Positions 23,892 through 32,571 of a DNA stretch of 39,936 bases are shown here, piece by piece. The DNA lies in assembly GCF_004353985.1 (NCBI RefSeq), contig NZ_SMOA01000037.1:1-39936 (forward strand), written 5' to 3'. A program made the translations under genes and the position numbers. Source of the DNA: Paracraurococcus ruber. GTDB lineage: Bacteria; Pseudomonadota; Alphaproteobacteria; Acetobacterales; Acetobacteraceae. Within the stretch, counting starts at the first letter, position 1. The number at the start of each line of letters is the position of its first letter. The notes beneath the pieces were generated by a model, which worked only from the letters and a program-made list of their open reading frames with translations, made no database searches and was not told the origin of the DNA.

Positions 23892-25517
23892 CTAGCTGCC
23901 GACGCGCACCGGCGTCAGGTCCTGGAACCACGACCGCGCCTGGACGAAGCCCTGCACCCGCCGGTGCATCGCCCGCGGGTTCAGGTCATGCGCGACGAAG
24001 AGGAAGAGCGCGTCCTCCACCACCTTCGCATGCAGTTCGGAGACCAGCCGGTCCTGCGCGGCCGGGTCGAATTCCGACAGGATCCTGCCGATCAGCGCGT
24101 CGTAGTCCGGGTTGGCGAAGCCGCCCCAGTTGTTCCCCGCCGGCGGCGCCAGGTCGCTGCGCAGGAAGCGGATCAGCGCGGTGAAGGGGTCGATGGCGGT
24201 GAAGCTGATGTTGATCCCGGTGATCCCGCGGTTGGACGGCGCCTTCCAGCCATCCCGCCAGATCGAGAGCAGGGTGTTCCACTCGAAGACCTCGAACTCG
24301 ATCTCGATGCCGACCTCCTTCAGCATCTGCTGCACGGCCTCGTTCATCGCCATCGGCTGCATCTGGCCGGACCCGCTGACGCTAATGCCGATCTTGGTGC
24401 GGAGCGGCGTCCGGGGGGTCACGCCGGCCTCGGCCAGCAGCCGGCGGGCGGCGGCCTGGTCGAAGGCCCAGCGGAAGCGCGGCACGTTGTTCCAGGGATG
24501 GCCCTGCGGCAGCATCCCGGCGCCCTCGTCCATCAGGCCGCCCAGCATGCCCTTCATGGCGGCGCGGTCGATCGCCAGGTTGGCGCCGCGGCGGATCCGG
24601 GCATCGCGCCAGGGCGAGCCCTCGGCGGTCGCGAATTGCCAGGTCCAGTTGTGCGGGTACTGGTTGGTGACGATGGTGAAGCCGGCCTGGCGCAGGCTCG
24701 GCACGGCATCGGGCGACGGCGCCTCGATCCAGTCCACCTGGTTGCTGCGCAGCGCGGCGACTCGGGTGTTCGGCTCCGACAGGGGCAGCAGGACCAGCCG
24801 CTCGCATTTCGGCACGCGCTTCGCATCCCAGTAGTCCGGGTTGCGGACCAGCACGGCGCGTTCGCGGATGGACCAGGACTCCAGCTTCCAGGGGCCGGTG
24901 CCGACCGCCTTCGGCATGTAGTTGTCCCAGTTCCGACCCGCGGCCTCCCAGGCCGCCTGGTGGACGATGCCGATCCAGCTGACGCCATAGGGCACGGTGC
25001 TGTCCACGGTGCGGGTCTCGACCACGAAGGTCTTGTCGTCCGGCGCCTCGTAGCTGGCGATGGTCGGGATGCGGACGCGGCCGAAGGCGGCGGCGCTGCG
25101 GTCGAAATGCGGCGCGTCGGTCTTGAGCACGCGGTCGAAGGAGAAGACCACGTCCTGCGCCGTCAGCGGCTTCCCGTCATGGAATTTCACCCCGTCCCGC
25201 AGGGTGAAGGTCCAGCGGCGCGGGTTGGCCGGGTCCACCGTCCAGGCGGTCGCCAGGCCGGGGACCAGCGTGGCCGGCGCATCCGACTTCGACAGGTCCC
25301 AATGGATAAGCTGGTCGTAGAGGGTGATGCCCATGAAGCGATGGCCCTCGGCGCCCTGGTCCGGGACGCCGTTGGTCAGCGGCACCGCCGCGGCTGTCAT
25401 TCCGACGCGCAGCGTGCCCAGGCCTTGGGCAAGCGCCAGGTCCCATGGCAGGGCGGCCGAGGCCAAGATGCCGCCCGCGCCGCCGAGCAGGCCGCGCCGT
25501 CCGAAGCCGGTTTGCAC
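23892..25517 (-). CDS. ABC transporter substrate-binding protein, family 5 (copy 1)
   Basis: 541 aa periplasmic binding protein of the SBP_bac_5 (peptide/nickel/opine) family. The twin-arginine signal GRRGLLGGAGGILAS ends near DLALAQ. Mature-protein hallmarks are TLRVGMTAAAVPL, GHRFMGITLYDQL, RRWTFTLRDGVKFHDGKPLT and VGTGPWKLESWSIRE. The start is GTG 25517, with GGGAGAG upstream; this gives the same N-terminus as copies 2 and 3. It is the most downstream of three tandem paralogues. No permease or ATPase genes are near, so it must dock to a transporter encoded elsewhere. Ligand unknown. Confidence 0.92.
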   Translation of the reverse strand: MQTGFGRRGLLGGAGGILASAALPWDLALAQGLGTLRVGMTAAAVPLTNGVPDQGAEGHRFMGITLYDQLIHWDLSKSDAPATLVPGLATAWTVDPANPRRWTFTLRDGVKFHDGKPLTAQDVVFSFDRVLKTDAPHFDRSAAAFGRVRIPTIASYEAPDDKTFVVETRTVDSTVPYGVSWIGIVHQAAWEAAGRNWDNYMPKAVGTGPWKLESWSIRERAVLVRNPDYWDAKRVPKCERLVLLPLSEPNTRVAALRSNQVDWIEAPSPDAVPSLRQAGFTIVTNQYPHNWTWQFATAEGSPWRDARIRRGANLAIDRAAMKGMLGGLMDEGAGMLPQGHPWNNVPRFRWAFDQAAARRLLAEAGVTPRTPLRTKIGISVSGSGQMQPMAMNEAVQQMLKEVGIEIEFEVFEWNTLLSIWRDGWKAPSNRGITGINISFTAIDPFTALIRFLRSDLAPPAGNNWGGFANPDYDALIGRILSEFDPAAQDRLVSELHAKVVEDALFLFVAHDLNPRAMHRRVQGFVQARSWFQDLTPVRVGS

Positions 25518-25627
25518 GATGTGACTCTCCCTCTCCGCAGGTCTTGCGGAGAGGGCGAAGCAAGCCCCGGGCCGGGATCCCACGGGCGGCCGCCCGGCGC
25601 GCCCGGCCGGTATCAGTGCATCCGGCG

Positions 25628-27247
25628 TCAGTTCATGCTGATCGGCGTCAGGTCCTGGAACCAGGACTGCGCCTGCACGAAGCCGCGGACATTCCGGCTC
25701 ATCGCCCGCGGGTTGAGGTCATGCGCGATGAATATGAACAGCGAGTCGTCCACGATCTTGGCGTGCAGCTCCGCCACCAGCCTGTCCTGCGCCGCGGGCT
25801 CGAAGGTCTCGTAGATCTTGCCCATCAGCGCGTCGTAGTCGGCATCGGCGAAATAGCCCCAGTTGTTGGCCAGCGGCGGCACCAGGTCCGACTTCAGGAA
25901 GCGGATCATCGCCAGGAAGGGGTCGAGCGCGGCGTAGGAGATGTTCACGGCCGAGACGCCGCGGTTCGACGGCGCCTTGGCCCCTTCCCGCCAGATCCCC
26001 AGCAGGGCGTTCCACTCGATGACCTCGAAGGTGACCTCGATGCCGATCTCCTTCAGGTTCTGCTGCACCGCCTCGTTCATCGGCAGCGGCTGCATCTGGC
26101 CCGACCCGCTGGGGGAGATGGCGACCCTGGTGCGCAGCGGGTTGCGCGGGCCGAAACCGGCCTCCTGCATCAGGCGGCGGGCCGCGGCGGGGTCGTAGCG
26201 TACGGGGTCCTTGGGCTGGCCATACCACTGGTGGCCGGGCGGCAGCAGGCCGGCGCCGGGCAGCATGGTGCCGCCCAGCATCGTCGCCATGCCCTGGCGG
26301 TCCACCGCCAGGTTCGCCGCCTTGCGGATGCGCGCGTCGCGCCAGGGCGAGCCCTCGGCGAAGGAGAGGTGCCAGGTCCAGTTGTGCGGGTACTGGTTGG
26401 TGATCACCTGGAAGCCGGCCTGGCGGAGGCTGGGGATGGCGTCGGGCGGCGGCGCCTCGATGAAATCCACCTGGCCGCTGCGCAGCGCGGCGACGCGGGT
26501 ATTGGCTTCCGGCAGCGGCACCAGCACCACGCGGCCGGTCTTCGGGATGCGCGTCGCATCCCAGTGGTCCGGGTTGCGGACCAGCACGGCGCGTTCGCGG
26601 ATGGAGAAGCTCTCCAGCCGCCAGGGCCCGGTGCCGACCGGGCGCTGCATGTAGTTGTCCCAGTTCCTGCCCGCAGCCTCCCAGGCGCCCTGATGGGTGA
26701 TGCCGATCCAGGTCATGGTGTAGGGGATGGTGCTGTCCACCCGGTTCGTCTCGATGACGAAGGTGTTCGGCCCCTCGGCGCGCCAGCCGACCACCGTCGG
26801 CATGCGGATGCGGGCGAAGGCGGCGGCGCGCGGGTCGAATTCCGGTGCATCGGACTTGAGCGCGCGGTTGTAGGAGAAAACCACGTCCTCGACGGTCATG
26901 ACCTTGCCGTCGTGGAATTTGACGCCGTCCCGCAGGGTGACGATCCAGCGGCGCGGGTTCGCCGGATCGGTCCGCCAGGACGTCGCCAGCGCGGGGCGCA
27001 GCGCGACCGGCTTGTCGGACGTCGTCAGGTCCCAGCTGGTCAGCTGGTCGTAGATGGTGATGCCCATGAAGCGGTGGCCCTCCGCCCCCTGGTCCGGCAC
27101 GCCGTTGGACAGCGGCACCGCCGAGGCGGTCATGCCGACGCGCAGCGTGGTGTTCGGCCCGCCCTGGGCTAGCGCGAGGTCATAGGGCAGCACCGCCGCG
27201 GCGGCGGCGCCGCCCAGCAGGCCGCGGCGGCCGATGGTGAAGCTCAT
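25628..27247 (-). CDS. ABC transporter substrate-binding protein, family 5 (copy 2)
   Basis: 539 aa paralogue of its two neighbours, with the same twin-arginine leader (IGRRGLLGGAAAAAVLP, then DLALAQ) and the same mature core (TLRVGMTASAVPL, FMGITIYDQLTSWDL, WIVTLRDGVKFHDGK, VGTGPWRLESFSIRE). The C-terminus ends with AQSWFQDLTPI, nearly as in copy 1. ATG 27247 is the start. About 110 bp of GC-rich DNA separates it from copy 1, and 91 bp with an inverted repeat separates it from copy 3. Ligand unknown; the differences from its sisters probably reflect different ligands. Confidence 0.92.
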   Translation of the reverse strand: MSFTIGRRGLLGGAAAAAVLPYDLALAQGGPNTTLRVGMTASAVPLSNGVPDQGAEGHRFMGITIYDQLTSWDLTTSDKPVALRPALATSWRTDPANPRRWIVTLRDGVKFHDGKVMTVEDVVFSYNRALKSDAPEFDPRAAAFARIRMPTVVGWRAEGPNTFVIETNRVDSTIPYTMTWIGITHQGAWEAAGRNWDNYMQRPVGTGPWRLESFSIRERAVLVRNPDHWDATRIPKTGRVVLVPLPEANTRVAALRSGQVDFIEAPPPDAIPSLRQAGFQVITNQYPHNWTWHLSFAEGSPWRDARIRKAANLAVDRQGMATMLGGTMLPGAGLLPPGHQWYGQPKDPVRYDPAAARRLMQEAGFGPRNPLRTRVAISPSGSGQMQPLPMNEAVQQNLKEIGIEVTFEVIEWNALLGIWREGAKAPSNRGVSAVNISYAALDPFLAMIRFLKSDLVPPLANNWGYFADADYDALMGKIYETFEPAAQDRLVAELHAKIVDDSLFIFIAHDLNPRAMSRNVRGFVQAQSWFQDLTPISMN

Positions 27248-27281
27248 GTCGTGAAGCCCCCGGTCTGGTCTTGGTTGGGCA

Positions 27282-27328
27282 GGCCGGATTCACGCGCTCG
27301 GGCATGGCTGCCCTCGCACGATCCGGCC
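27282..27328 (-). terminator. Inverted repeat between binding-protein copies 2 and 3
   Basis: GGCCGGAT (27282-27289) pairs with ATCCGGCC (27321-27328), and inside it GGGCA (27300-27304) pairs with TGCCC (27309-27313). It follows the stop of copy 3 on the minus strand, so it may be a partial terminator or an mRNA-stabilising hairpin that sets different levels for each copy. Confidence 0.45.
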
Positions 27329-27338
27329 TGGTTCTCCG

Positions 27339-28955
27339 TCATCCCATGCGGATCGGCGCCAGGTCCTGCAGCCAGGACTGCGCCTGCACGAAGCCCTGCA
27401 CCTTCGGGCTCATCGCCCGCGGGTTGAGGTCATGCGCGATGAAGATGCAGGCATCCTGGTCCACCAGCCGGGCATGCAGCCGGCGCATCAGGATCGCCTG
27501 CTTCTCCTCGTCGAACTCCTCCAGCAACGCGTCCATCAGCGCATCCGCCTGCGGATCCGCATGCCTGCCCCAGTTGAAGGCGACCGGCGGCGCGAAGGCG
27601 CTGTGCAGCGGCCGGATGAAGCCAACATAGGGGTCCTGCGCATTCCAGGACGCGTTGATGGCGTGGCAGCCGCGCGCGCCGGGCATCCAGGCGCCCTCCC
27701 GCAGCTGGGTCAGCAGCGTGTTCCAGTCCATCACCTCGAAGGCCAGATCGATGCCGACCTCCTTCAGGCTCTGCTGGACGTATTCGTTCATCGGCAGCGG
27801 CTGCATCTGGCCGGACCCGCTGGGCGAGATGGCGACCTTGGTGCGGAGCGGGTTGCGTGGGGTGAAGCCGGCCTCGGCCAGCAGCTTCCGCGCGGCATTC
27901 GGGTCGAAGCGCGGCTTGTGCTCCGGCGTGCCGTACCAGGGATGCCCTTCATAGAGCAGGCCGGCGCCCTCGCTCATCATCCCGCCCAGCAGCTGCTTCA
28001 TGCCGGCGCGGTCGATGCCCAGGTTGGCCGCGCGCCGGATGCGCGGGTCGCGCCAGGGCGAACCCTCCACATAGGACAGGAAATACATCCAGTTGTGCGG
28101 GTAGAGGTTGCTGGCGATTCGGAATCCGGCCTGGCGCAGCGTGGGAAGGGCGTCGGGCGGCGGCGCCTCGATGAAATCCACCTGGCCGGCGCGCAGGGCG
28201 GCGACGCGGGTATTCGGCTCGGCGAGCGGGAGCAGCACCAGCCGCTCGGCCCGCGGAATGCGTTCGGCATCCCAGTAGTCCGGGTTGCGGACCATCACGC
28301 AGCGCTCGCGGATGCTGAACTGCTCCAGCTTCCAGGGGCCGGTGCCGATGGCCTTGGTCATGAACGTATCCCAGTTGCGCCCGGCGGCCTCCCAGGCGCC
28401 CTGGTGTGTGATGCCGACCCAGACCAGCAGATAGGGCAGCAGCGCATCCACCCGGTTGCAGTCGATGATCAGCGTATGCGGCCCGTCGGCCCGGTAGGAG
28501 GCGACGGTGAAGAAGCGGGACCGGCTGATGGCCGAGCCGCGGGCATCGAAGGCCGGGTGGTCGTTCTTCACCAGCCGGTCGAAGGAGAAGACGACATCCT
28601 CGGCGGTGAAGGGCTTGCCGTCATGGAAGCGCACGCCCTGGCGCAGGGTGAAGATCCAGCGCTTCGGGTCGGCCGGGTCGGGCTTCCAGGCGGTGGCGAG
28701 GCCGGGACGGAGGGTGGCGGGCTTCTCGGCGCTGGACAGGTCCCAGTGCACCAGCTGGTCGAACAGCGTGATGCCCATGAAGCGATGGCCTTCCGCCCCC
28801 TGGTCCGGCACGCCATTGGCGAGCGGGACGGCGGAGGCGGTCATGCCGACGCGGAGCGTGCCGCTGGCGCCCTGGGCGAGGGCGAGGTCCCAGGGAAGGG
28901 CGGCGGTGGCGCCGACGCCGCCAAGCAGGGCGCGGCGGGACAGGGCTGCGGACAT
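27339..28955 (-). CDS. ABC transporter substrate-binding protein, family 5 (copy 3)
   Basis: 538 aa, first gene of the three-copy array. The twin-arginine signal is LSRRALLGGVGATAALP, then DLALAQ. The mature N-terminus TLRVGMTASAVPLANGVPDQ, the block FMGITLFDQLVHWDL and the C-terminus VQAQSWLQDLAPIRMG match the other copies. In the first 42 mature residues copies 1 and 3 differ at only four positions. ATG 28955 is the start, about 27 nt after a predicted transcription start. Periplasmic; ligand and partner permease unknown. Confidence 0.92.
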   Translation of the reverse strand: MSAALSRRALLGGVGATAALPWDLALAQGASGTLRVGMTASAVPLANGVPDQGAEGHRFMGITLFDQLVHWDLSSAEKPATLRPGLATAWKPDPADPKRWIFTLRQGVRFHDGKPFTAEDVVFSFDRLVKNDHPAFDARGSAISRSRFFTVASYRADGPHTLIIDCNRVDALLPYLLVWVGITHQGAWEAAGRNWDTFMTKAIGTGPWKLEQFSIRERCVMVRNPDYWDAERIPRAERLVLLPLAEPNTRVAALRAGQVDFIEAPPPDALPTLRQAGFRIASNLYPHNWMYFLSYVEGSPWRDPRIRRAANLGIDRAGMKQLLGGMMSEGAGLLYEGHPWYGTPEHKPRFDPNAARKLLAEAGFTPRNPLRTKVAISPSGSGQMQPLPMNEYVQQSLKEVGIDLAFEVMDWNTLLTQLREGAWMPGARGCHAINASWNAQDPYVGFIRPLHSAFAPPVAFNWGRHADPQADALMDALLEEFDEEKQAILMRRLHARLVDQDACIFIAHDLNPRAMSPKVQGFVQAQSWLQDLAPIRMG

Positions 28956-28988
28956 GGGCGGGGTCTCCCTCCGGATCGCGGCGGCGAG

Positions 28989-29017
28989 AGGCTAGGCATT
29001 GCCGCAGCATTGGGCAA
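28989..29017 (-). promoter_or_regulatory. Predicted promoter TTGCCC-N17-TAGCCT
   Basis: On the minus strand TTGCCC (29017-29012) and TAGCCT (28994-28989) are spaced 17 bp, identical in both hexamers and spacing to the P450 promoter. The predicted start is near 28982. The -35 lies within an inverted repeat ATTGCC (28998-29003)/GGCAAT (29013-29018) that could be an operator. Confidence 0.55.
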
Positions 29018-29026
29018 TACGGTTCG

Positions 29027-29044
29027 ATTGATCAATAATTGATC
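29027..29044. promoter_or_regulatory. Nested palindromes/direct repeats, likely operator
   Basis: An AT-rich stretch in the divergent region of two binding-protein genes. ATTGATCAAT (29027-29036) is a perfect 10-bp palindrome. GATCAAT-A-ATTGATC (29030-29044) is a second perfect dyad. ATTGATC therefore occurs twice in direct orientation, 11 bp apart, one helical turn. This fits binding of a dimeric transcription factor just upstream of the copy 3 -35. The regulator is unknown and not encoded nearby. Confidence 0.6.
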
Positions 29045-29175
29045 TGAAGCGTCGTCCAGTTGCCGTCTTTTGCACCAGATGGGGCGGGCTTCCGACCGCT
29101 TCCGTTAGCCTGCTAGGCTTCGACCTGCGGCGGCGCCGCTGTGCCGCCCCCAAGATCGTCCAGGGGAGCCCGTCC

Positions 29176-30411
29176 ATGCATCTCACCCGCCGCGCCGTGC
29201 TCGGCGCGACCGCCGCCATGCCCGTCCTCGGCTTCGGCAATGCCCGCGCCCAGGCCAGCGAGACCATCCGCATCGGCGTCCTGACCGACCTCTCCGGCCC
29301 CTATCGCGACGTCACCGGCCCGACCTCGGTCGCCTGCGTCCGGCAGGCGGTGGAGGAGTTCACCGCGCAGAACCCCGCGATCCGCGTCGAGATCATCACC
29401 GCCGACCACCAGAACAAGCCGGATATCGGCGTCAACACCGTGCGGCAGTGGTTCGACCAGCGCGGCGTCGATGTGGTGACGGATGTCGGCAACAGCGCCA
29501 TCGCGCTCGGCATCAATCCCGTCTGCGTCGAGAAGGACCGCATCCATCTGAATGCGTCCGCCGGCACCTCGGAGCTCACGGCGAAGTCCTGCACGCCGAA
29601 CAGCATCCACTGGTCCTACGACACCTGGTGCCTGTCCAACACCTCCGGCACCGCGCTGACCAGGGCCGGCGGCGACACCTGGTACTTCATCACCGCCGAC
29701 TACGCCTTCGGCCATGCGATCGAGCGCGACACCACCCGCTTCGTCGAGGCCGCGGGCGGCCGGCTGCTCGGTGCTTCCCGCTATCCCTTCCCGCAGACCA
29801 CGGATTTCTCCGCCTTCCTGCTGCAGGCGCGGGCCTCGCGCGCCAAGGTGCTCGGCCTCGCCATGGCCGGCGACGACCTGGTGAACTGCGTCAAGCAGGC
29901 GCAGGAATTCGGCCTCGGCCGGTCGGGGATGAAATTCGCCGCCATCATCGGGTCCATCACCGGCGTGCTCGCGGCGGGGCTCGAGACCATGCAGGGCATG
30001 TACATCGCCGAGACCTTCTGGTGGGACCTCGACGACCGCACCCGCGCCTTCACCCGGCGCGTGCAGCAGAAGCTGCCGGCCGGCGTCTTCCCCAACTATG
30101 TCCACGCCGCCAACTATTCGGGCGTGCTGCACTACCTGAAGGCGGTGAAGGAACTGGGCCCGGCGCGCGCCAAGGCGAGCGGGCGGGAGGTGGTGGCGCT
30201 GATGAAGCGCATGCCGACCGATGACGACGCCTTCGGGCGCGGCACCATCCGGGAGGACGGGCGGAAGATCCATCCCAGCTACCTGCTGCAAGTGAAGAAG
30301 CCGGGGGAGAACCGCTACCCGGGTGATGTCTACACCCTGGCGGGGACCGTGCCGGCGGAGCAGGCCTTCCGGCCGCTGTCGGAAGGGGGCTGCCCGCTCG
30401 TCCGAGCGTGA
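29176..30411 (+). CDS. Branched-chain-type ABC substrate-binding protein
   Basis: 411 aa periplasmic binding protein of the Leu/Ile/Val type (Peripla_BP_6). The twin-arginine signal LTRRAVLGATAAMPV ends near NARAQ, and the mature protein starts SETIRIGVLTDLSGPY. Later landmarks are EIITADHQNKPDIGVNTVRQW, GNSAIALGINPVC and YFITADYAFGHAIERD. Several Cys residues (VACV, NPVCVEKD, KSCTPN, TWCLSN) suggest disulfides. It is divergent from the family-5 array and has no adjacent permease genes. The stop overlaps the GNAT gene start (GTGA). Ligand unknown; related proteins bind amides, aromatic acids or amino acids. Confidence 0.9.
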   Translation: MHLTRRAVLGATAAMPVLGFGNARAQASETIRIGVLTDLSGPYRDVTGPTSVACVRQAVEEFTAQNPAIRVEIITADHQNKPDIGVNTVRQWFDQRGVDVVTDVGNSAIALGINPVCVEKDRIHLNASAGTSELTAKSCTPNSIHWSYDTWCLSNTSGTALTRAGGDTWYFITADYAFGHAIERDTTRFVEAAGGRLLGASRYPFPQTTDFSAFLLQARASRAKVLGLAMAGDDLVNCVKQAQEFGLGRSGMKFAAIIGSITGVLAAGLETMQGMYIAETFWWDLDDRTRAFTRRVQQKLPAGVFPNYVHAANYSGVLHYLKAVKELGPARAKASGREVVALMKRMPTDDDAFGRGTIREDGRKIHPSYLLQVKKPGENRYPGDVYTLAGTVPAEQAFRPLSEGGCPLVRA

Positions 30412-30866
30412 CAGCGCGCATCCGGCCCGTTGCGCCGGCCGACCTGCCGGCGCTGGCCGGCATGGTCGCGGCGCTGGCCGCCCATCACGGGGAGGTGGCG
30501 GAGGCGACGCCGGACGCGCTTGGCCGCCATCTCTTCGCGCCCCAGGCCGCGGCCTGGCTTGCCGTTCTGCTCGCCGAGGAGGATGGCGGCCCGCTCGGCT
30601 ATGCCGTGCTGTTCCGCTTCTTCCCGGTGCAGACCGGCGAGACCTCGGTGATCCTGGAACACCTCTATGTCGCGCCGGCGGTGCGCGGGCGGGGGATCGG
30701 CCGCGCACTGCTGCAGGCCGCGGCCGAGCAGGGCCGGGCCTGGGGCTGCGCCGATCTCCGCGTGGCCGCCCGTACCGACAACGCGGCCGCCCAGCGCTTC
30801 TACGAACGCCAGGGCCTGCAGGGCCGGCCACGCAGCGGCATCGCCTATCGGATGCCGCTGGGCTGA
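30408..30866 (+). CDS. GNAT-family N-acetyltransferase
   Basis: 152 aa. The acetyl-CoA-binding motif A is LYVAPAVRGRGIGRALLQAA at about 86-105, followed by AWGCADLRVAARTDNAAAQRFYERQG, typical of small-molecule or protein acetyltransferases of the GNAT fold. The start is GTG 30408, overlapping the stop of the binding-protein gene, which implies translational coupling. Substrate unknown. The linkage could mean it modifies the ligand of that binding protein, but GNAT genes are often only fortuitously linked. Confidence 0.9.
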   Translation: MTARIRPVAPADLPALAGMVAALAAHHGEVAEATPDALGRHLFAPQAAAWLAVLLAEEDGGPLGYAVLFRFFPVQTGETSVILEHLYVAPAVRGRGIGRALLQAAAEQGRAWGCADLRVAARTDNAAAQRFYERQGLQGRPRSGIAYRMPLG

Positions 30867-30871
30867 GGACA

Positions 30872-30903
30872 CATGCCGGCCAGCATGAATGCTGTCCGGC
30901 ATG
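30872..30903. terminator. Hairpin between GNAT and icd
   Basis: CATGCCGG (30872-30879) pairs with CCGGCATG (30896-30903). Inside, CAGCA pairs with TGCTG around loop TGAA, with one C/T mismatch. The 14 paired bases lie between two convergent genes and probably terminate both. Confidence 0.6.
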
Positions 30904-30951
30904 ATCATCGGGTTCGGCGTGCAGCCGCCACGCCAGCCCTGCGCACCGGTG

Positions 30952-32415
30952 TCACGCCTTGCTGTAGGCGTCCGCGCCGTCGAAGCGCTGCAGCTTCTCG
31001 ATATGCATCCAGTTGTGCTGCCGGCCAATCCGCTGCAGCAGGTCGGTGATCTCGGCGATGCCGTTGCCCTTCGGCGGCTCTCTGAACATGAAGCGGGCGC
31101 GGAAATGGTCCACCAGGAAGGTGTGGCCCGCCACCTCCGGCCAGACCTGGGCGCCGCGGCTGCCGATCATCGCCAGGTCGAAGGCGCTGCCCTCGGCCGC
31201 CGCCTGCAGGGTGATGGAGATGGCGCGCGGGTCGCGCTCGCTCTCGACGAAGACGTCCACGCCGACCAGCTCGCGCGTGCTGGCGGCGCGGTACCAGGTG
31301 ATCTGCGGCCAGCGCTTCAGCGCGATCGGCCGGTATTCGCGCGCCGGCACCAGCGCGCTCTCGCGGCCCAGATTGGCGATGACCCGGTCGACGAATTGCT
31401 GGGTCGGCACGCCCTCGGCCTCGCGCGCGATGTCGCCGGTCAGGTCCCTGCCCTCCTCCAGCGTCACATACAGCGCATGCTCGATCCGCCGCGCGGTGGC
31501 GAAGTCGCCGACATGACGCAGCATCATCAATGCCGAGAGCAGCAGGGCCGTCGGGTTGGCGATGCCCTTGCCGGCGATCTGCGGCGCCGAGCCATGCACC
31601 GCTTCGAACATCGCCACCCCGTCGCCCAGGTTGGCAGAGGGCGCGACGCCCAGGCCGCCGACCAGCCCCGCCGCCAGGTCCGAGAGGATGTCGCCGTTCA
31701 TGTTGGTCATGACGGCGACGTCGAACTGCTCGGGGCGGATGACCATCTGGTGGGCGCAGTTGTCGACGATCATGTGTTCGTTGCTGAGCGACGGGTACTC
31801 CGCCAGCACCTGCTCGCCGACGCGCTTCAGCATCCCCTCGGTCAGCTTCATGATGTTGGCCTTGGTGGCGACGGTGACCTTCCGCCGCCCCTCGGCCTCC
31901 GCCACCGCCGCGGCCAGGCGCAGGATCCGCTCGCAGCCGACCTCGGTGATGATCTTCAGGCATTGCGCGACGCCGGGCGTCTGCATGTGCTCGATGCCGG
32001 CATAGACATCCTCGACATTCTCGCGCACCACGACGAAGTCGATGCCGCGGCCGGAGAAGGGGGTGCGGATGCCCGGCAGTTCCCGCACCGGGCGGACATT
32101 GCCGTACATCTCGAAGGTCTTGCGCAGCGCGACATTGGCGGATTTCTCGCCATGACCCACCGGCGTCTCCAGCGGGCCCTTCAGCGCCACGCCGGTGCGG
32201 GCGATGCTGTCCAGCGTCTCCCGTGGCGCGCCGGAGGCAATGCCGCGGCGGAAGGCCTCCGCCCCGGCCAGCGCCTCCTCCCATTCCACCTGGGCGTCGG
32301 CGGCCGCCAGGACCTGCTGGGTGGCGCGCATCACCTCCGGCCCGATGCCGTCGCCGGGGATGGCGGTGACCGTCACCTTGCTCCGCACGGGAAGCTGCGG
32401 CGGGATGGAGTCCAT
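30952..32415 (-). CDS. icd: Isocitrate dehydrogenase, alphaproteobacterial long type
   Basis: 487 aa. It oxidatively decarboxylates isocitrate to 2-oxoglutarate in the TCA cycle. Substrate residues are in GEKSANVALRKTF (S92, N94, R98), NVRPVREL (R108) and VVREN (R131), with Tyr138 in DVYAG. At the cofactor site HGSAPQIAGKGIANP, the positions that are Lys344-Tyr345 in the NADP enzyme of E. coli are Gln-Ile, which argues for NAD preference. A C-terminal domain of about 140 residues beyond the core is characteristic of the Rickettsia-like subgroup. Isolated gene; the ATG 32415 begins MDSIPPQLPV. A methylating or other decarboxylating dehydrogenase is unlikely given the intact motifs. Confidence 0.9.
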   Translation of the reverse strand: MDSIPPQLPVRSKVTVTAIPGDGIGPEVMRATQQVLAAADAQVEWEEALAGAEAFRRGIASGAPRETLDSIARTGVALKGPLETPVGHGEKSANVALRKTFEMYGNVRPVRELPGIRTPFSGRGIDFVVVRENVEDVYAGIEHMQTPGVAQCLKIITEVGCERILRLAAAVAEAEGRRKVTVATKANIMKLTEGMLKRVGEQVLAEYPSLSNEHMIVDNCAHQMVIRPEQFDVAVMTNMNGDILSDLAAGLVGGLGVAPSANLGDGVAMFEAVHGSAPQIAGKGIANPTALLLSALMMLRHVGDFATARRIEHALYVTLEEGRDLTGDIAREAEGVPTQQFVDRVIANLGRESALVPAREYRPIALKRWPQITWYRAASTRELVGVDVFVESERDPRAISITLQAAAEGSAFDLAMIGSRGAQVWPEVAGHTFLVDHFRARFMFREPPKGNGIAEITDLLQRIGRQHNWMHIEKLQRFDGADAYSKA

Positions 32416-32551
32416 GGGTCGTCGTCCTCAAGCCGTGAATGCTGCGGTGCAGCGGCTACCCGAACGCCCTTGCGGGTCCATTGATCCGGCTCACAGCTGG
32501 CGGAACGGCGCATCGTTCCGGCCGGAGTTGCGTTGCGGCAGGCGAACGCCA

Positions 32552-32560
32552 CCCCCCCCC
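32552..32560 (+). repeat. Run of nine C just upstream of the OmpA-like gene
   Basis: A C9 homopolymer followed by GAGG (32561-32564, the ribosome-binding site) and the ATG at 32572. Such tracts can change length by slippage and alter expression. Confidence 0.6.
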
Positions 32561-32571
32561 GAGGTTCCCGC

